A stretch of 64,000 nucleotides of DNA from Thermasporomyces composti (GTDB taxonomy: Bacteria > Actinomycetota > Actinomycetes > Propionibacteriales > Actinopolymorphaceae). The position numbers were made by a program, and so were the translations under genes. Positions 28,158-36,789 of the stretch are shown here, piece after piece. How positions within the stretch are numbered: position 1 is the first letter of the stretch; every line of letters starts with the position of its first letter. The notes beneath the pieces are model-generated. The model saw only the letters and a list, made by a program, of their open reading frames with translations. It ran no database searches and was not told the DNA's origin. Where the stretch lies: contig NZ_QTUC01000001.1 in NCBI RefSeq assembly GCF_003386795.1, positions 4,278,001 to 4,342,000 of the forward strand, written 5' to 3'.

Positions 28158-29915
28158 GTGACCGCGGAAGAGTTCCTGCTCGGGGTCAGCATCACGCTCA
28201 TCCTCGCCGTGACCGCGCAGATCACGGCCGGTCGGCTGAACGTGCCCGCCCTGATCCTGCTGCTTCCCGCCGGGTTCACGGCGGGCGCGTTCACCGACCT
28301 CGTCAACGCCCGAGCCCTGCTGGGCCGCCTGTACGAGCCGGTCGTGGCGTTCTCGGTCGCGGTCATCCTCTTCAACACCTGTCTCGAGCTTGATCCCCGT
28401 CAGCTGCGTGGCGCCCTGCGGCGGGCCGTCGCGGCCCTGGTCGTCCTCGGTGTCCCTGTGACGTGGGCGGCCACGACGTTCTCGGCGATCGTGCTCCACG
28501 GCATGTCGGAGTCCGCCGCGCTGCTGCTCGGCGCGATCCTCGTCGTGTCCGGGCCCACCGTGCTGGGGCCCATCCTGGACTTCGTCCGACCCGCCGAGCG
28601 GCTGCAGAGGCTCCTCACGTGGGAAGGCACGCTGGTCGATCCGATCGGCGCCATCCTCGGCGCCGTCGTCTTCCACGCCGTGGTGGCCAGAGGACCGCAG
28701 ACCATCGTCTTCGAGGCGGGTCAGTTCCTCGCCAGCATCGTCGTTGGTGTGGGCGCCGCGGTGGTGGGAGCGCTCCTCCTGTGGTTCACCCTGCGTTTGC
28801 GGCTTCCGGCGGTCCTCAGCACCGCGGTGACGGTCGCCTCGGTCGTCGCGGTGGCCGCCGCGGCGGACGTCGTCCGGGACGACACCGGTCTGATCGCGGC
28901 GATCATCATGGGCTTGGTCTTCGGGCGGCTGCCCGGGGTGGACGTGGCCGCGCACCAGCCGTTCTTCGGCACGGTGGTGCAGCTCATCCTCGGCGTCCTG
29001 TTCGTCGCCATCTCCGCGACCGTCACCCCCAGCTCCGTGCTGCGGGTCCTACCGCCGACCCTCGCCCTGGTCGGCATCCTCGTGCTGGTCGTCCGCCCTC
29101 TCGTCGCGTTCGCAGCGACCTCGTTCACCGAGCTGACCCGCCGGGAGCGGGCGTTCGTCGGCTGGATGGCCCCGCGCGGAATCGTCGCCGCCGCGACGGC
29201 CTCGGTGTTCTCCGCTGGTCTGGTGGCCGAGGGCATCCCGGGGGCGGAGGACATCCTGCCGGCCACGTTCCTCGTGATCATGCTGACCGTGCTGCTCTAC
29301 GGCCTGACCGGGCCGCCTGTGGCGCGGCTGCTCGGTGTCACCCGGCCGGCACACACCCGACCGTTCCTCGTCGGCGGTGCACCGTGGGTCGTCGATCTGG
29401 GGCGCACTCTCCAGGACATCGGTGTCGATGTCTTGATGTGGGCAGGGCGGGAGGAGGAACGCCGGGCCATCCGGCAGGCAGGGCTGGAGGTGGCGCCGGG
29501 GGAGTTCCTGGCCGCGGCGGCCGGAGGTGGCGCGGCCATGGAGGGTGTCAACGCCGTCTTTCTGCTCACCGAGGAGGATGACTTCAACGCGCTGGCGGCG
29601 ACGATCCTACGGGCGCGCCTTCCCGAGGACGCCCGGGTCTACCGGGTGGCTCCTGCCCCTGGCAGCCAGCAGGTCGCCGCGCCTTTCCTTGGGGGAGTGA
29701 CCCTGTTCGCCGCCGAGCTGACCCGCGACGAGATCGACCGCCGGTACCGCGCGGGCGCTCGTGTCGTGATCCGGGAGGGCGACCCGCCGCCGGAGTTCCA
29801 TCCGCTCCTCGTCGTTCGTGCGGGTGGACGCATCGACCCGGTGACCCGCGAGGAGGAGCCGCGACCGGGGCCCGGCGACGTCCTGGTGCTGTTCGGTCCG
29901 CCGCGAGCCGACTGA
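28158..29915 (+). CDS. CPA1-type cation/proton antiporter with C-terminal Rossmann-like domain
   Basis: 585 residues. About 12-13 membrane helices; the signatures SGPTVLGPIL and EGTLVDPIGAILGAV are typical of NhaP/CPA1 Na+(K+)/H+ exchangers. Residues from about 390 form a soluble domain (FLVGGAPWVVDLGRTLQDIGVDVLMWAGREEERR) resembling a degenerate TrkA-N/RCK-like nucleotide sensor, suggesting gated K+ or Na+ efflux. GTG 28158 is preferred; GTG 28128 is in frame upstream. Confidence 0.87.
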   Translation: MTAEEFLLGVSITLILAVTAQITAGRLNVPALILLLPAGFTAGAFTDLVNARALLGRLYEPVVAFSVAVILFNTCLELDPRQLRGALRRAVAALVVLGVPVTWAATTFSAIVLHGMSESAALLLGAILVVSGPTVLGPILDFVRPAERLQRLLTWEGTLVDPIGAILGAVVFHAVVARGPQTIVFEAGQFLASIVVGVGAAVVGALLLWFTLRLRLPAVLSTAVTVASVVAVAAAADVVRDDTGLIAAIIMGLVFGRLPGVDVAAHQPFFGTVVQLILGVLFVAISATVTPSSVLRVLPPTLALVGILVLVVRPLVAFAATSFTELTRRERAFVGWMAPRGIVAAATASVFSAGLVAEGIPGAEDILPATFLVIMLTVLLYGLTGPPVARLLGVTRPAHTRPFLVGGAPWVVDLGRTLQDIGVDVLMWAGREEERRAIRQAGLEVAPGEFLAAAAGGGAAMEGVNAVFLLTEEDDFNALAATILRARLPEDARVYRVAPAPGSQQVAAPFLGGVTLFAAELTRDEIDRRYRAGARVVIREGDPPPEFHPLLVVRAGGRIDPVTREEEPRPGPGDVLVLFGPPRAD

Positions 29916-29932
29916 GCAGCAGCCAGCACCGG

Positions 29933-30331
29933 CTACGCGGAGCCCCCGGCCGTGGCGCCCTTCCAGTCGACCAATTGGACGATCACGCCGTTCGGGTCGC
30001 GGACCTGGAAGGCGCGCTCCCCCCACTCCTCGGTGGTGAGGGGCATGGTGACGGCCACGCCCTCCGATTCAAGGCGAGCGAGCTCGCCTTCGAGATCGTC
30101 GACCTCGAAGGCGAGGATCACGCCCGAGGCGTGGTCGTCGCGCTGGTCGTCGGGGAGGGTGGGCAGGCCCCGCTGGAGGAACACGACGTGCATGCCGACG
30201 TCCTCGCGGGTCAGCGAGGCGAAGCCGGGTGCGGCCATCACCTCGCGGAAGCCGAAGTGCTTGACGAGGAAGGCGCTGGAGGCGGCGACGTCGTCGACGT
30301 TCAACGACACGGCGGAAGCAGTGACGCGCAT
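29933..30331 (-). CDS. VOC-superfamily (glyoxalase/bleomycin resistance-like) protein
   Basis: 132 residues, one pair of beta-alpha-beta-beta-beta modules: VSLNVDDVAASSAFLVKHFGFREV and VILAFEVDDLEGELARLESEGV, ending RDPNGVIVQLVDW. Metal-binding acids characteristic of dioxygenases are not obvious, so a binding or resistance role is as likely as catalysis. ATG 30331 has CAGGAG 5 nt upstream. Its promoter region holds an inverted repeat (30368-30380). Confidence 0.85.
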   Translation of the reverse strand: MRVTASAVSLNVDDVAASSAFLVKHFGFREVMAAPGFASLTREDVGMHVVFLQRGLPTLPDDQRDDHASGVILAFEVDDLEGELARLESEGVAVTMPLTTEEWGERAFQVRDPNGVIVQLVDWKGATAGGSA

Positions 30332-30365
30332 GAGGCTCCTGGGAGGGTCGGGGAAGGACGTCAAC

Positions 30366-30380
30366 AGTATACGGCGTATA
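30366..30380 (-). promoter_or_regulatory. Inverted repeat TATACGGCGTATA overlapping a -10 box
   Basis: Perfect 6-1-6 palindrome at 30368-30380. On the minus strand its 3' half overlaps a TATACT -10 box (30371-30366) with a weak -35 TTCTGT 17 bp upstream. It lies between the divergent VOC and MBL-fold genes and would suit a dimeric repressor (TetR/PadR type). The regulator is unknown. Confidence 0.55.
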
Positions 30381-30548
30381 AAGTAAAAACAGAATGTCGG
30401 ATTCGATGAGGGCGCGTATGGTTCATGGCATGAGTGGACCTTGGCGGGCACGCCCCATGTGACCGAAGGGTCGAGCTCGCACCAGACGAGAGCGTCGCCA
30501 CGTTGACCACGCCGGCGCCGCCTCACCCGTCACGGAAGGAGCCGCACA

Positions 30549-31448
30549 TTGCCCGCACCCCCAGCTGTGCGACACCTCAGCTCCCGCGTCGTCGCCTATC
30601 TGCAGGCGCCCGGCGGCTGGTTCCTGAACAACGCCGGTTGGGTCACCGGCGTCAAGCAGACCTTCCTCATCGACACGTGCGCGACCGAGAAGCGCACCAG
30701 GCAGCTGCTCGAGGCGGTACGCGCGGACACCGACGCGACGAACCTCGATCCAGTCGTGATCACACACGCCCACGGTGACCACGCCAACGGCGCCGGGCTG
30801 CTCGCGCGAGCCGGCAGCACGGTCATGGCCACCGAGGCCGCCACACGCGAGATCATGGCGGGGCCACACCTGTATCCCGAGGTCTTCGCCTACGACGGCT
30901 GGGGCGACGTTCGACCGCCTGCGACCATCACGACCATCACCGAACGAGTGTCGTTCGACCTCGGTGACGGACGCGCTCTCGAGCTCGTTCCGGTGCCCAC
31001 CCACGCCCACACCCCCGGCGACCTGGTGGTGTGGCTCCCCGAGGAGCGCGTGCTGTTCGCGGGCGACCTGCTGTTCGTGGGGGTTACGCCCTTGGCCGTC
31101 CACGGGTCGATCCGGGGGTGGCTCGACGCCCTCGAGTGGCTGGCCGGGTTCGACGCGATCCATCTCGTCCCCGGACATGGTCCGGTATGCACAGGCGACC
31201 GAAAGGTCATCGCGGACGTCCAGGCCTATCTCCGGTGGCTGTTGGATGTGACCGCCGACGACTGCCCGGACTTCGACGCGCTGCACGAGCAAGCCAGCGA
31301 CCGTTGGTCGGCTTGGCTGGATCCCGAGCGGCACGTGGTGAACCTGCGAGTAGCTCACGCGGAGGTGCACGGTCAGCCGTTCGATTTGGCCGAGGCGCTC
31401 CAGGCGCTGCTTCGCGTCAACGGAGGACCGATCGTCCTCGACCTGTGA
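30549..31448 (+). CDS. Metallo-beta-lactamase-fold hydrolase
   Basis: 299 residues. Metal motif H-x-H-x-D-H in THAHGDHANG (about residue 75), further ligands in THAHTPGD, LLFVGD-type Asp region (LFAGDLLFV) and PGHGP. The extended C-terminal helical part (after residue 215) resembles MBL enzymes of the glyoxalase II/quorum-lactonase branch. TTG 30549 is the start because of GGAAGGAG 8 nt upstream. Divergent from the VOC gene across a 217-bp region with a palindromic operator, so the two may be co-regulated. Confidence 0.85.
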   Translation: MPAPPAVRHLSSRVVAYLQAPGGWFLNNAGWVTGVKQTFLIDTCATEKRTRQLLEAVRADTDATNLDPVVITHAHGDHANGAGLLARAGSTVMATEAATREIMAGPHLYPEVFAYDGWGDVRPPATITTITERVSFDLGDGRALELVPVPTHAHTPGDLVVWLPEERVLFAGDLLFVGVTPLAVHGSIRGWLDALEWLAGFDAIHLVPGHGPVCTGDRKVIADVQAYLRWLLDVTADDCPDFDALHEQASDRWSAWLDPERHVVNLRVAHAEVHGQPFDLAEALQALLRVNGGPIVLDL

Positions 31449-31458
31449 AGATCCTGGA

Positions 31459-32280
31459 TCACTCGCCTGGACCCTCGGGGGTTCGGTACGCCAGGTAGGC
31501 GTCCAGCGCGGCGGCGCCGGCCAGCATGGCGCGACCGAGGGCGGAGAGTCGAGCACGCCAGTCGCGCAGCATCGGTTCCACAGGCGCCACGCCACCGGCG
31601 AGGCGCACGTGGGCGATCAGCGGGGCGATCTGCTCCAGGGGGTAGCCACCGCGTCGAAGCTGCCAGACGACGAGGGCGTCCCGAACGTCGGCGGCGCTGT
31701 AGACCCGGTAGCCGGTCCGAGGGTCTCGGCTGGGTTGGAGGAGGCCAGCGCGTTCCCATGCCCGCAAGGTCGCCGGACGGATACCGAGCCGCCTCGCCAG
31801 CGGACCGATGAGCGTGCTGCCGGATCCCCCGTCCGGTACGGCGTCGAGACCGGCGAGCGCGGCTTCGACGGCCTGGAGTGTTCGGCGGTCGTCAAGCAGC
31901 TGGGCATGTGACTCGTCGATGAGGCGCAGCGCCTCGTCGGTGGCGCCGTCGTGGATCGCGCGCATGATCAGGGCAGCGGTGCGGTGCCCGTGCCCGGCGA
32001 CGAGGGCGAGGAACGCGCGGAGCGCTCGCTGGTGCACGGGGGTGTAGACACGGTAGCCGTGGGGCGTGCGCTCGGCCTCCGGAAGGATGCCGGCCTCCTC
32101 GTAGTTGCGAATCGCCTGGGTGGACAGGCCGTGCTCGCGTGCCAAGTCGATCGGTCGGAGCCGGGTTCGTTCGCGCGTCGTGTCACGGCGACGACGGGGA
32201 GACGACCGACGAGAGGGCGACGCTGCCTCCGGCGCCGCCGGCGCTGTCGTCCGGGGCTTCGCCGTGCACTGATCGGTCAC
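31459..32280 (-). CDS. Transcriptional regulator with two MerR-type DNA-binding domains
   Basis: 273 residues with two winged-helix MerR domains in one chain: LRPIDLAREHGLSTQAIRNYEEAGILP...GYRVYT (about 38-75) and IGPLARRLGIRPATLRAWERAGLLQ...GYRVYS (about 155-195), each followed by a helical region. A single chain may act as a pseudo-dimer or bridge two sites. GTG 32280 is used; the N-terminal 35 residues are Ala/Pro/Arg-rich. It ends 10 nt from the convergent MBL-fold gene. No metal or drug site is recognisable. Confidence 0.82.
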   Translation of the reverse strand: MTDQCTAKPRTTAPAAPEAASPSRRSSPRRRRDTTRERTRLRPIDLAREHGLSTQAIRNYEEAGILPEAERTPHGYRVYTPVHQRALRAFLALVAGHGHRTAALIMRAIHDGATDEALRLIDESHAQLLDDRRTLQAVEAALAGLDAVPDGGSGSTLIGPLARRLGIRPATLRAWERAGLLQPSRDPRTGYRVYSAADVRDALVVWQLRRGGYPLEQIAPLIAHVRLAGGVAPVEPMLRDWRARLSALGRAMLAGAAALDAYLAYRTPEGPGE

Positions 32281-32374
32281 CGTGACATCCGGTCCGCTCG
32301 GACTGGTTCCGCCTGGCTGGCGAACTCGCGGTGCAGGATACGGGACCCGTCGCTCGGTTCCTGCCGCGACGGTG

Positions 32375-33620
32375 TCAGGACGGCGTCTTCTGCTCCGCGA
32401 ACCGCACGGGCAGGATCGCCGACACGACGGTCGCCGCACCGGTGAGGAAGAGCATCCAGGCGAGGGCCGGGGTGAAGCCGCCGGTGTCGAGGATGACGGC
32501 GGTCAGCGTGGTGCCACTCGCGGCGCCGATCCGTTGGACGACGTTGCTGAGGCTAGTGGCATCCGGGATGTCAGGCGGGTTCAGCGTGCGGTAGAGGGCG
32601 ACACTGACGGGCAGGCTGCCGACGACGGGGTGGCAGGCGGTCGGCGTACCGACCGGCTGCGAGGAACGCGACGGCCAGGCCGAGACTCTGCGGCGCGAGA
32701 GCGAGTCCAGAGTCGAACGCCGGCAGGCCGCGAAGCTGCTGGTAGTACAGCGGTAGGAGGAACATCGGCCCCCAGGTGGTGGCCCCAAGCGCGAACATCA
32801 TCACCGTTCCGGCCCGGAACGAGTGATCGCGGAACAGCCGAAGATCGAGTAGGCCAGGAGTGCGACGACGCAGCGACCTCACCACGAACGCGGTGACCAA
32901 ACCTACGCCCAGCGCCGCCGTGACCACGACGGCGGCCCCCGATCCCGTGCCTACGCCCGTCAGCGCGTGCAGAATGGCGACCACTCCGAGCGGCACCAGG
33001 ACGGTTCCCACGAGGTCGAGCGGCCGGTTCGAACGCTCGTCGTCGGGAGGGAAGAGCCGCCAGGCCATGACGATCGACGTGAGCACGATCGGCACGTTGA
33101 CGAAGAACACCCACCGCCATCCCCAGCTGTCGACCAGCACGCCGCCCACGATCGGACCCGAGATGGGGGCGATCTGGCCGACGAGCCCGACCGCGCTCAT
33201 CACGCGGCCGAGGCGTGCCGGTCCGGCCGCGCGGGCCAAGGTGAGCTGGGTGAGGGGCAGGATCATGCCACCGCCGAGGCCTTGCACGACGCGGAAGCCG
33301 ATGAGCGAGGCCGCCGACCAGGCGGAACCGCAGAGGACGGAGCCGAGGAGGAACAGGGCGAGGCTCGCCAGCCACACGGCCCGGGCACCGAAGCGGCCGA
33401 CCGACCAACCCACCAAGGGGATGACCGCGGCCATCGCCAGGACGTAGGCGGTGGTGACCCACTGGACCGTCGTCACGGGCACGGCGAGGTCGCGCCTGAG
33501 CTGGTCCAGCGCCATCGCGGTGATCGTGCTCTCCAGCAGCGCCGCGATGGCGCCGGCCAGCACGGTGGCGGCCAGTGGCACCAGACGCGGTGAGGCCTGG
33601 ACCGCGCTTCGGGTCGTCAT
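32375..33620 (-). pseudogene. Disrupted DHA2-family MFS drug exporter
   Basis: From ATG 33620 the frame reads as a 14-helix EmrB-type exporter (ALLESTITAMALDQL, GGGMILPL, GPIVGGVLVDSWGWRWVFFVNVP), but after AAGRYADRL near 32650 it runs out of frame to a stop at 32571. The expected C-terminus (VALYRTLNPPDIPDATSLSNVVQRIGA to the stop at 32375) continues in another frame. Compared with normal members about 45-50 residues between these blocks are also missing, so this is an internal deletion with a frameshift. Its start overlaps the upstream reductase stop (ATGA). Confidence 0.75.
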
Positions 33621-34557
33621 GGGATCAGCAAGGTCTTGCCGATTGTCGCCCGGGCTTCGATCACCTCGTGCGCCCGCGCGGCCTCGGACAGCGGGAATGT
33701 CTGGCCGATGACCGGGCGGAGTCGGCCAGCCGCCGCGAGAGCGAGGGCTTCCTCGGCCGCTGCTCGGATCTCGGCCGGACTCGGTACCCCGCTCGAGGGG
33801 ACGACCCGCACGTGCTCTGGTGGGTTGGTCCAGGCGCCGGAGGCCATGCCGTACAGGACGGCCCGGGTGCCACGTCGTGCGGCGCGCATCGCCTGGGCAC
33901 CGAGCGCTCCACCGACGCCGTCGAAGACCACGTCCACGCCCTCGGGGAGGAGCTCGCGCTCCCATCCAGGACGCGAATAGTCGACGTAGACGGCCGCGCC
34001 CAACGAGGTGACCAGCTCACGCTTGCGCGTGCCCCGTGCCGCGCCGACCACGGTCGCTCCGGAGGCGGCCGCGAGCTGGACCAGTAGGGTCCCCACACCG
34101 CCACCCGCCGCGGTCACCAGGACCCGCTCGTTCGGTTTCAGCTCCGCTCGACGATGCTGCAGCACCGCTGTGCGGCCGTCGGCCAGCAGCGCCACCGCGT
34201 CCTGCAAGACCACCCCTGGTGGGAGCGGGATCGTGTCCTCGACGCGGGCGAGGGCGAGCTCCGCGTAGCCGCCGGACCCACCCGTCGTCGCCACCACGGC
34301 GCTCCCCACCAGGCCGGGATCGATCCCGGAGCCGACGGCGACGACGCGTCCACCGACCCCGTTGCCCGGCACGTGGGGGAGCATCGGGCGGTGCTGCGCT
34401 GCCGGCCCGCGACCGGCCCGCACCTGCGTCTCGACGAACGTGACCCCGGCGTACTCCACCGCCACGAGGACCTGCCCGGCTCCCGCACGGGATCAGGGAC
34501 CTCGCGAAGTCGCAGCACGTCCGGTCCGCCGAACTGGTCCATGACCACAGCGCGCAT
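33617..34557 (-). pseudogene. Frameshifted zinc-type quinone oxidoreductase
   Basis: The N-terminus MRAVVMDQFGGPDVLRLREVPDPV starts at ATG 34557, with GAGGGGAGGG upstream. The rest (VEYAGVTFVETQVRAGRGP through VTAAGGGVGTLLVQLAAASG to the stop at 33617) is in another frame. The join is at about 34471-34480, where GAGCCGGGCAGGTCC would read EPGQV if one more G were present, so a single-base deletion in a G run explains it. Everything else is intact, including the nucleotide-binding GGGVG. It could be phase variation, recent decay or a sequencing error. Divergent from the TetR gene. Confidence 0.75.
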
Positions 34558-34574
34558 GCGCCCTCCCCTCAATA

Positions 34575-34589
34575 GGAGCGAATCGCTCC
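34575..34589. promoter_or_regulatory. TetR operator copy 1
   Basis: Perfect inverted repeat GGAGCG-AAT-CGCTCC, close upstream of the reductase ribosome binding site. Centre is 37 bp from copy 2. Confidence 0.7.
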
Positions 34590-34611
34590 GTTTCGCGGTG
34601 GACGCTATAAC

Positions 34612-34626
34612 GGAGCGATTCACTCC
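34612..34626. promoter_or_regulatory. TetR operator copy 2
   Basis: GGAGCG-ATT-CACTCC, the same 15-bp palindrome with one mismatch, 10 bp before the TetR -10 box. Two copies in the divergent region imply autoregulation plus control of the reductase/exporter operon. Confidence 0.7.
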
Positions 34627-34636
34627 GCAAGAGGGG

Positions 34637-34642
34637 TAGGAT
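34637..34642 (+). promoter_or_regulatory. -10 box TAGGAT before tetR-type gene
   Basis: TAGGAT ends 8 nt before ATG 34651; candidate leaderless start. Confidence 0.5.
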
Positions 34643-34650
34643 CCGAGGTC

Positions 34651-35316
34651 ATGAGCCGCCGCCGCGCTCCTCGCCAAGCCGAAGCCGAGCGCAACGATCG
34701 CGCGCTCTTGCGGGCCGCCCGCGAGGTGCTCGCCGCCGACGGCGCACACGCGTCGGTCGCCGCGATCGCGGCCCGGGCCGGTGTGGGCATCGGCACCCTC
34801 TACCGCCGGTACCGCACCAAGGAAGAGCTCTTCCAGCGGTTGGCCGAACTGGCCCTCGACAGCTGGAACGAGGCGGCGGAGAAAGGACTGGCCGAGGACG
34901 ACCCTTGGGAAGGGCTGACGAGCTTCGTCATCGCCTGTGTCGAATCCGGACAGGGCTCGCTGGCACCGCTCGCTGGCACCATCGACATCACCGAGGAGAT
35001 GCGAGCCAAGAATGAGCGCTCCGACGAGCTGTTGGCGGCCCTCGTCGAGCGTGCCCACGCCGCAGGAGTGCTCAGGCCGGACGTCACCCCTGTCGACATC
35101 GCCTTGCTGATCGAGCAGCTCGGTCGGTTCCCCGTGCTCGACCAGCTACGCGCGCAGGGACGCGACGATCTCGTCGACCTCGCCGTCGCCGCGAGGAGGC
35201 GCGTCATCGCCGTGGTCTTGGACGGACTACGGCCGTGCCACACGCAGCCACTGCCTGGTGACCCGCCCAGCGACCAGCTCTTCACCGAACGCTGGGCACG
35301 CCACTCGGCGCGGTGA
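34651..35316 (+). CDS. TetR-family transcriptional regulator
   Basis: 221 residues. N-terminal helix-turn-helix ASVAAIAARAGVGIGTLYRRYRTKEELFQ (about 35-63), then an all-helical ligand-binding domain. Divergently transcribed from the broken reductase/MFS operon with two matching palindromes between, so it most likely represses itself and that operon. The regulator is intact although its target genes are not. Its stop overlaps a GTG that opens a short doubtful frame. Confidence 0.92.
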   Translation: MSRRRAPRQAEAERNDRALLRAAREVLAADGAHASVAAIAARAGVGIGTLYRRYRTKEELFQRLAELALDSWNEAAEKGLAEDDPWEGLTSFVIACVESGQGSLAPLAGTIDITEEMRAKNERSDELLAALVERAHAAGVLRPDVTPVDIALLIEQLGRFPVLDQLRAQGRDDLVDLAVAARRRVIAVVLDGLRPCHTQPLPGDPPSDQLFTERWARHSAR

Positions 35317-35506
35317 GCGCGGAGCGGTACGACCAGCACTTCTTCCGACGATTGAAGCTTTTCGAGGCCCGACTCCGGTCGGGCGCTCGTCGAACTCGAA
35401 GAGAAGCTCGAAGAAAGAAGGACGCTTCAAGCGTGACGAGCGATGTCCAGCTCGTGACACCGCGCTCAAACTTTCAACCGATACTTCAACGATAGTGTTG
35501 AGGGGC
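35317..35506. other. Intergenic segment with hairpin and repeat-rich promoter area
   Basis: Lower GC and purine-rich compared with its surroundings. Holds a 7-bp hairpin GCCCGAC/GTCGGGC (35367-35384) and, near the next gene, TTCAAC at 35473 and 35485 plus an inverted GTTGAG (35497-35502) around GATAGT. A short GTG frame at 35313 and a +1-shifted frame ending about 35436 read like a charged helix (LVELEEKLEERRTLQA), possibly a gene remnant. Confidence 0.4.
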
Positions 35507-36718
35507 ATGGACATCACGACCCATGCCGTCGACGGCGCCGCCGTCATGAGCCTGCTGCCGGCTCGACCGCGCCTGCTCGCCCTTGGCGAACCCACCCACG
35601 GCGAGGACGTCTTGCTCACCGTGCGCAATGAGCTCTTCCGGCAGCTCGTGGAGCAGGAGGGCTACCGAACGATCGCGCTCGAGAGCGACTGCGTACGGGC
35701 GCTCGTCGTCGACGACTACGTGACCTCGGGCACCGGCACGCTGGACGACGCCCTCAAGCGCGGCTTCAGTCACGGCTTCGGAGCGTCCCCCGCCAACCGG
35801 CAGCTGGTGCGCTGGATGCGCGCGTACAACGACGGCCGGCCCTCCTCCGACCAGGTGCGCTTCGCGGGCATCGACGGGCCACTGGAGATCACCGCTGCCG
35901 AGAGCCCTCGAGGAGCCCTCATCGCCTTGCACCGCTACCTCGCGTCCTACCTCGACGCGGACCTGCTCGGGTATGACGACCAGACCCTCGACCGCCTGCT
36001 GGGCACCGACGAGGAGTGGACCAATCCAGCCGCGATGCTGGATCCGTCCCAGTCGGTCGGCCAGACACCGGAGGCCGCGAAGCTGCGGCAGCTGGCCGAC
36101 GAGCTGGCGAGCCTCCTCGACACCGAGCTGCCGCACCTGAGCGCGGTGTCCTCCCCGGAGGACCTGGAGCGGGCCCGCCTCTACGCCCGAACTGCCGTCG
36201 GCCTGCTTCGCTACCACTTCTGGATGGCCGACGCCTCACCGAGACGAATGGAGCGGCTGCTGCGGGTGCGGGCGTCGATGATGGCGGCCAACCTGCGCGC
36301 GCTCGCCGAGCGGGGCCCGGCCCTGGTGTTCGCGCACAACGCGCACCTCCAGCGACACAAGAGCACGATGCGCATGGGCGAGGTGTCGCTGGGCTGGTGG
36401 AGCGCTGGGTCGATCGTGGGCGCCGACCTGGGTGAGGACTACGCCGTCGTGGTCACCGCCGTCGGCACGATTCGCCACCGCGGTGTCGAGGCTCCACCTC
36501 CGGACACCGTCGAAGGGTTGCTCTACACGCTGCCAGAGGAACGGTGCGTCGCGGACGCGCGGCGCCTGGCCACCTTCCTGAGCGGGGTGAGGCTCGCTCC
36601 TCGGGAGTCTCCGTGGCACGGGTACGCACCACTGGATCCGGCGAACCTGGCGGCCTACGACGCGATCGTCTTCGTCAAGGATGTCCCGGAGGGGCCCTCG
36701 TGGTGGCCACCAGCGTGA
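35507..36718 (+). CDS. Erythromycin-esterase-like protein
   Basis: 403 residues. Conserved family motifs: LALGEPTHGE (active-site His and Glu) near residue 26, ALESDC, and VFAHNAHLQRH with two His near residue 280. The family includes macrolide esterases EreA/B and many succinoglycan-biosynthesis-like proteins of unknown function; sequence alone does not show macrolide hydrolysis. ATG 35507 has GAGGGG just upstream, although close (1 nt). It lies next to a TetR/efflux locus, an accessory context compatible with detoxification. Confidence 0.82.
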   Translation: MDITTHAVDGAAVMSLLPARPRLLALGEPTHGEDVLLTVRNELFRQLVEQEGYRTIALESDCVRALVVDDYVTSGTGTLDDALKRGFSHGFGASPANRQLVRWMRAYNDGRPSSDQVRFAGIDGPLEITAAESPRGALIALHRYLASYLDADLLGYDDQTLDRLLGTDEEWTNPAAMLDPSQSVGQTPEAAKLRQLADELASLLDTELPHLSAVSSPEDLERARLYARTAVGLLRYHFWMADASPRRMERLLRVRASMMAANLRALAERGPALVFAHNAHLQRHKSTMRMGEVSLGWWSAGSIVGADLGEDYAVVVTAVGTIRHRGVEAPPPDTVEGLLYTLPEERCVADARRLATFLSGVRLAPRESPWHGYAPLDPANLAAYDAIVFVKDVPEGPSWWPPA

Positions 36719-36789
36719 TCCCACTCGCCCGTTGGGGAACAGTCGACCGGCCCTCCGAGCGATCGCCAGCGGTCGGAGTCGCTGACGCG

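Noticed and set aside
30418-30462. 14-codon ATG leader peptide upstream of the MBL-fold gene
   Set aside because: No ribosome binding site and nothing regulatory about its sequence; likely chance.
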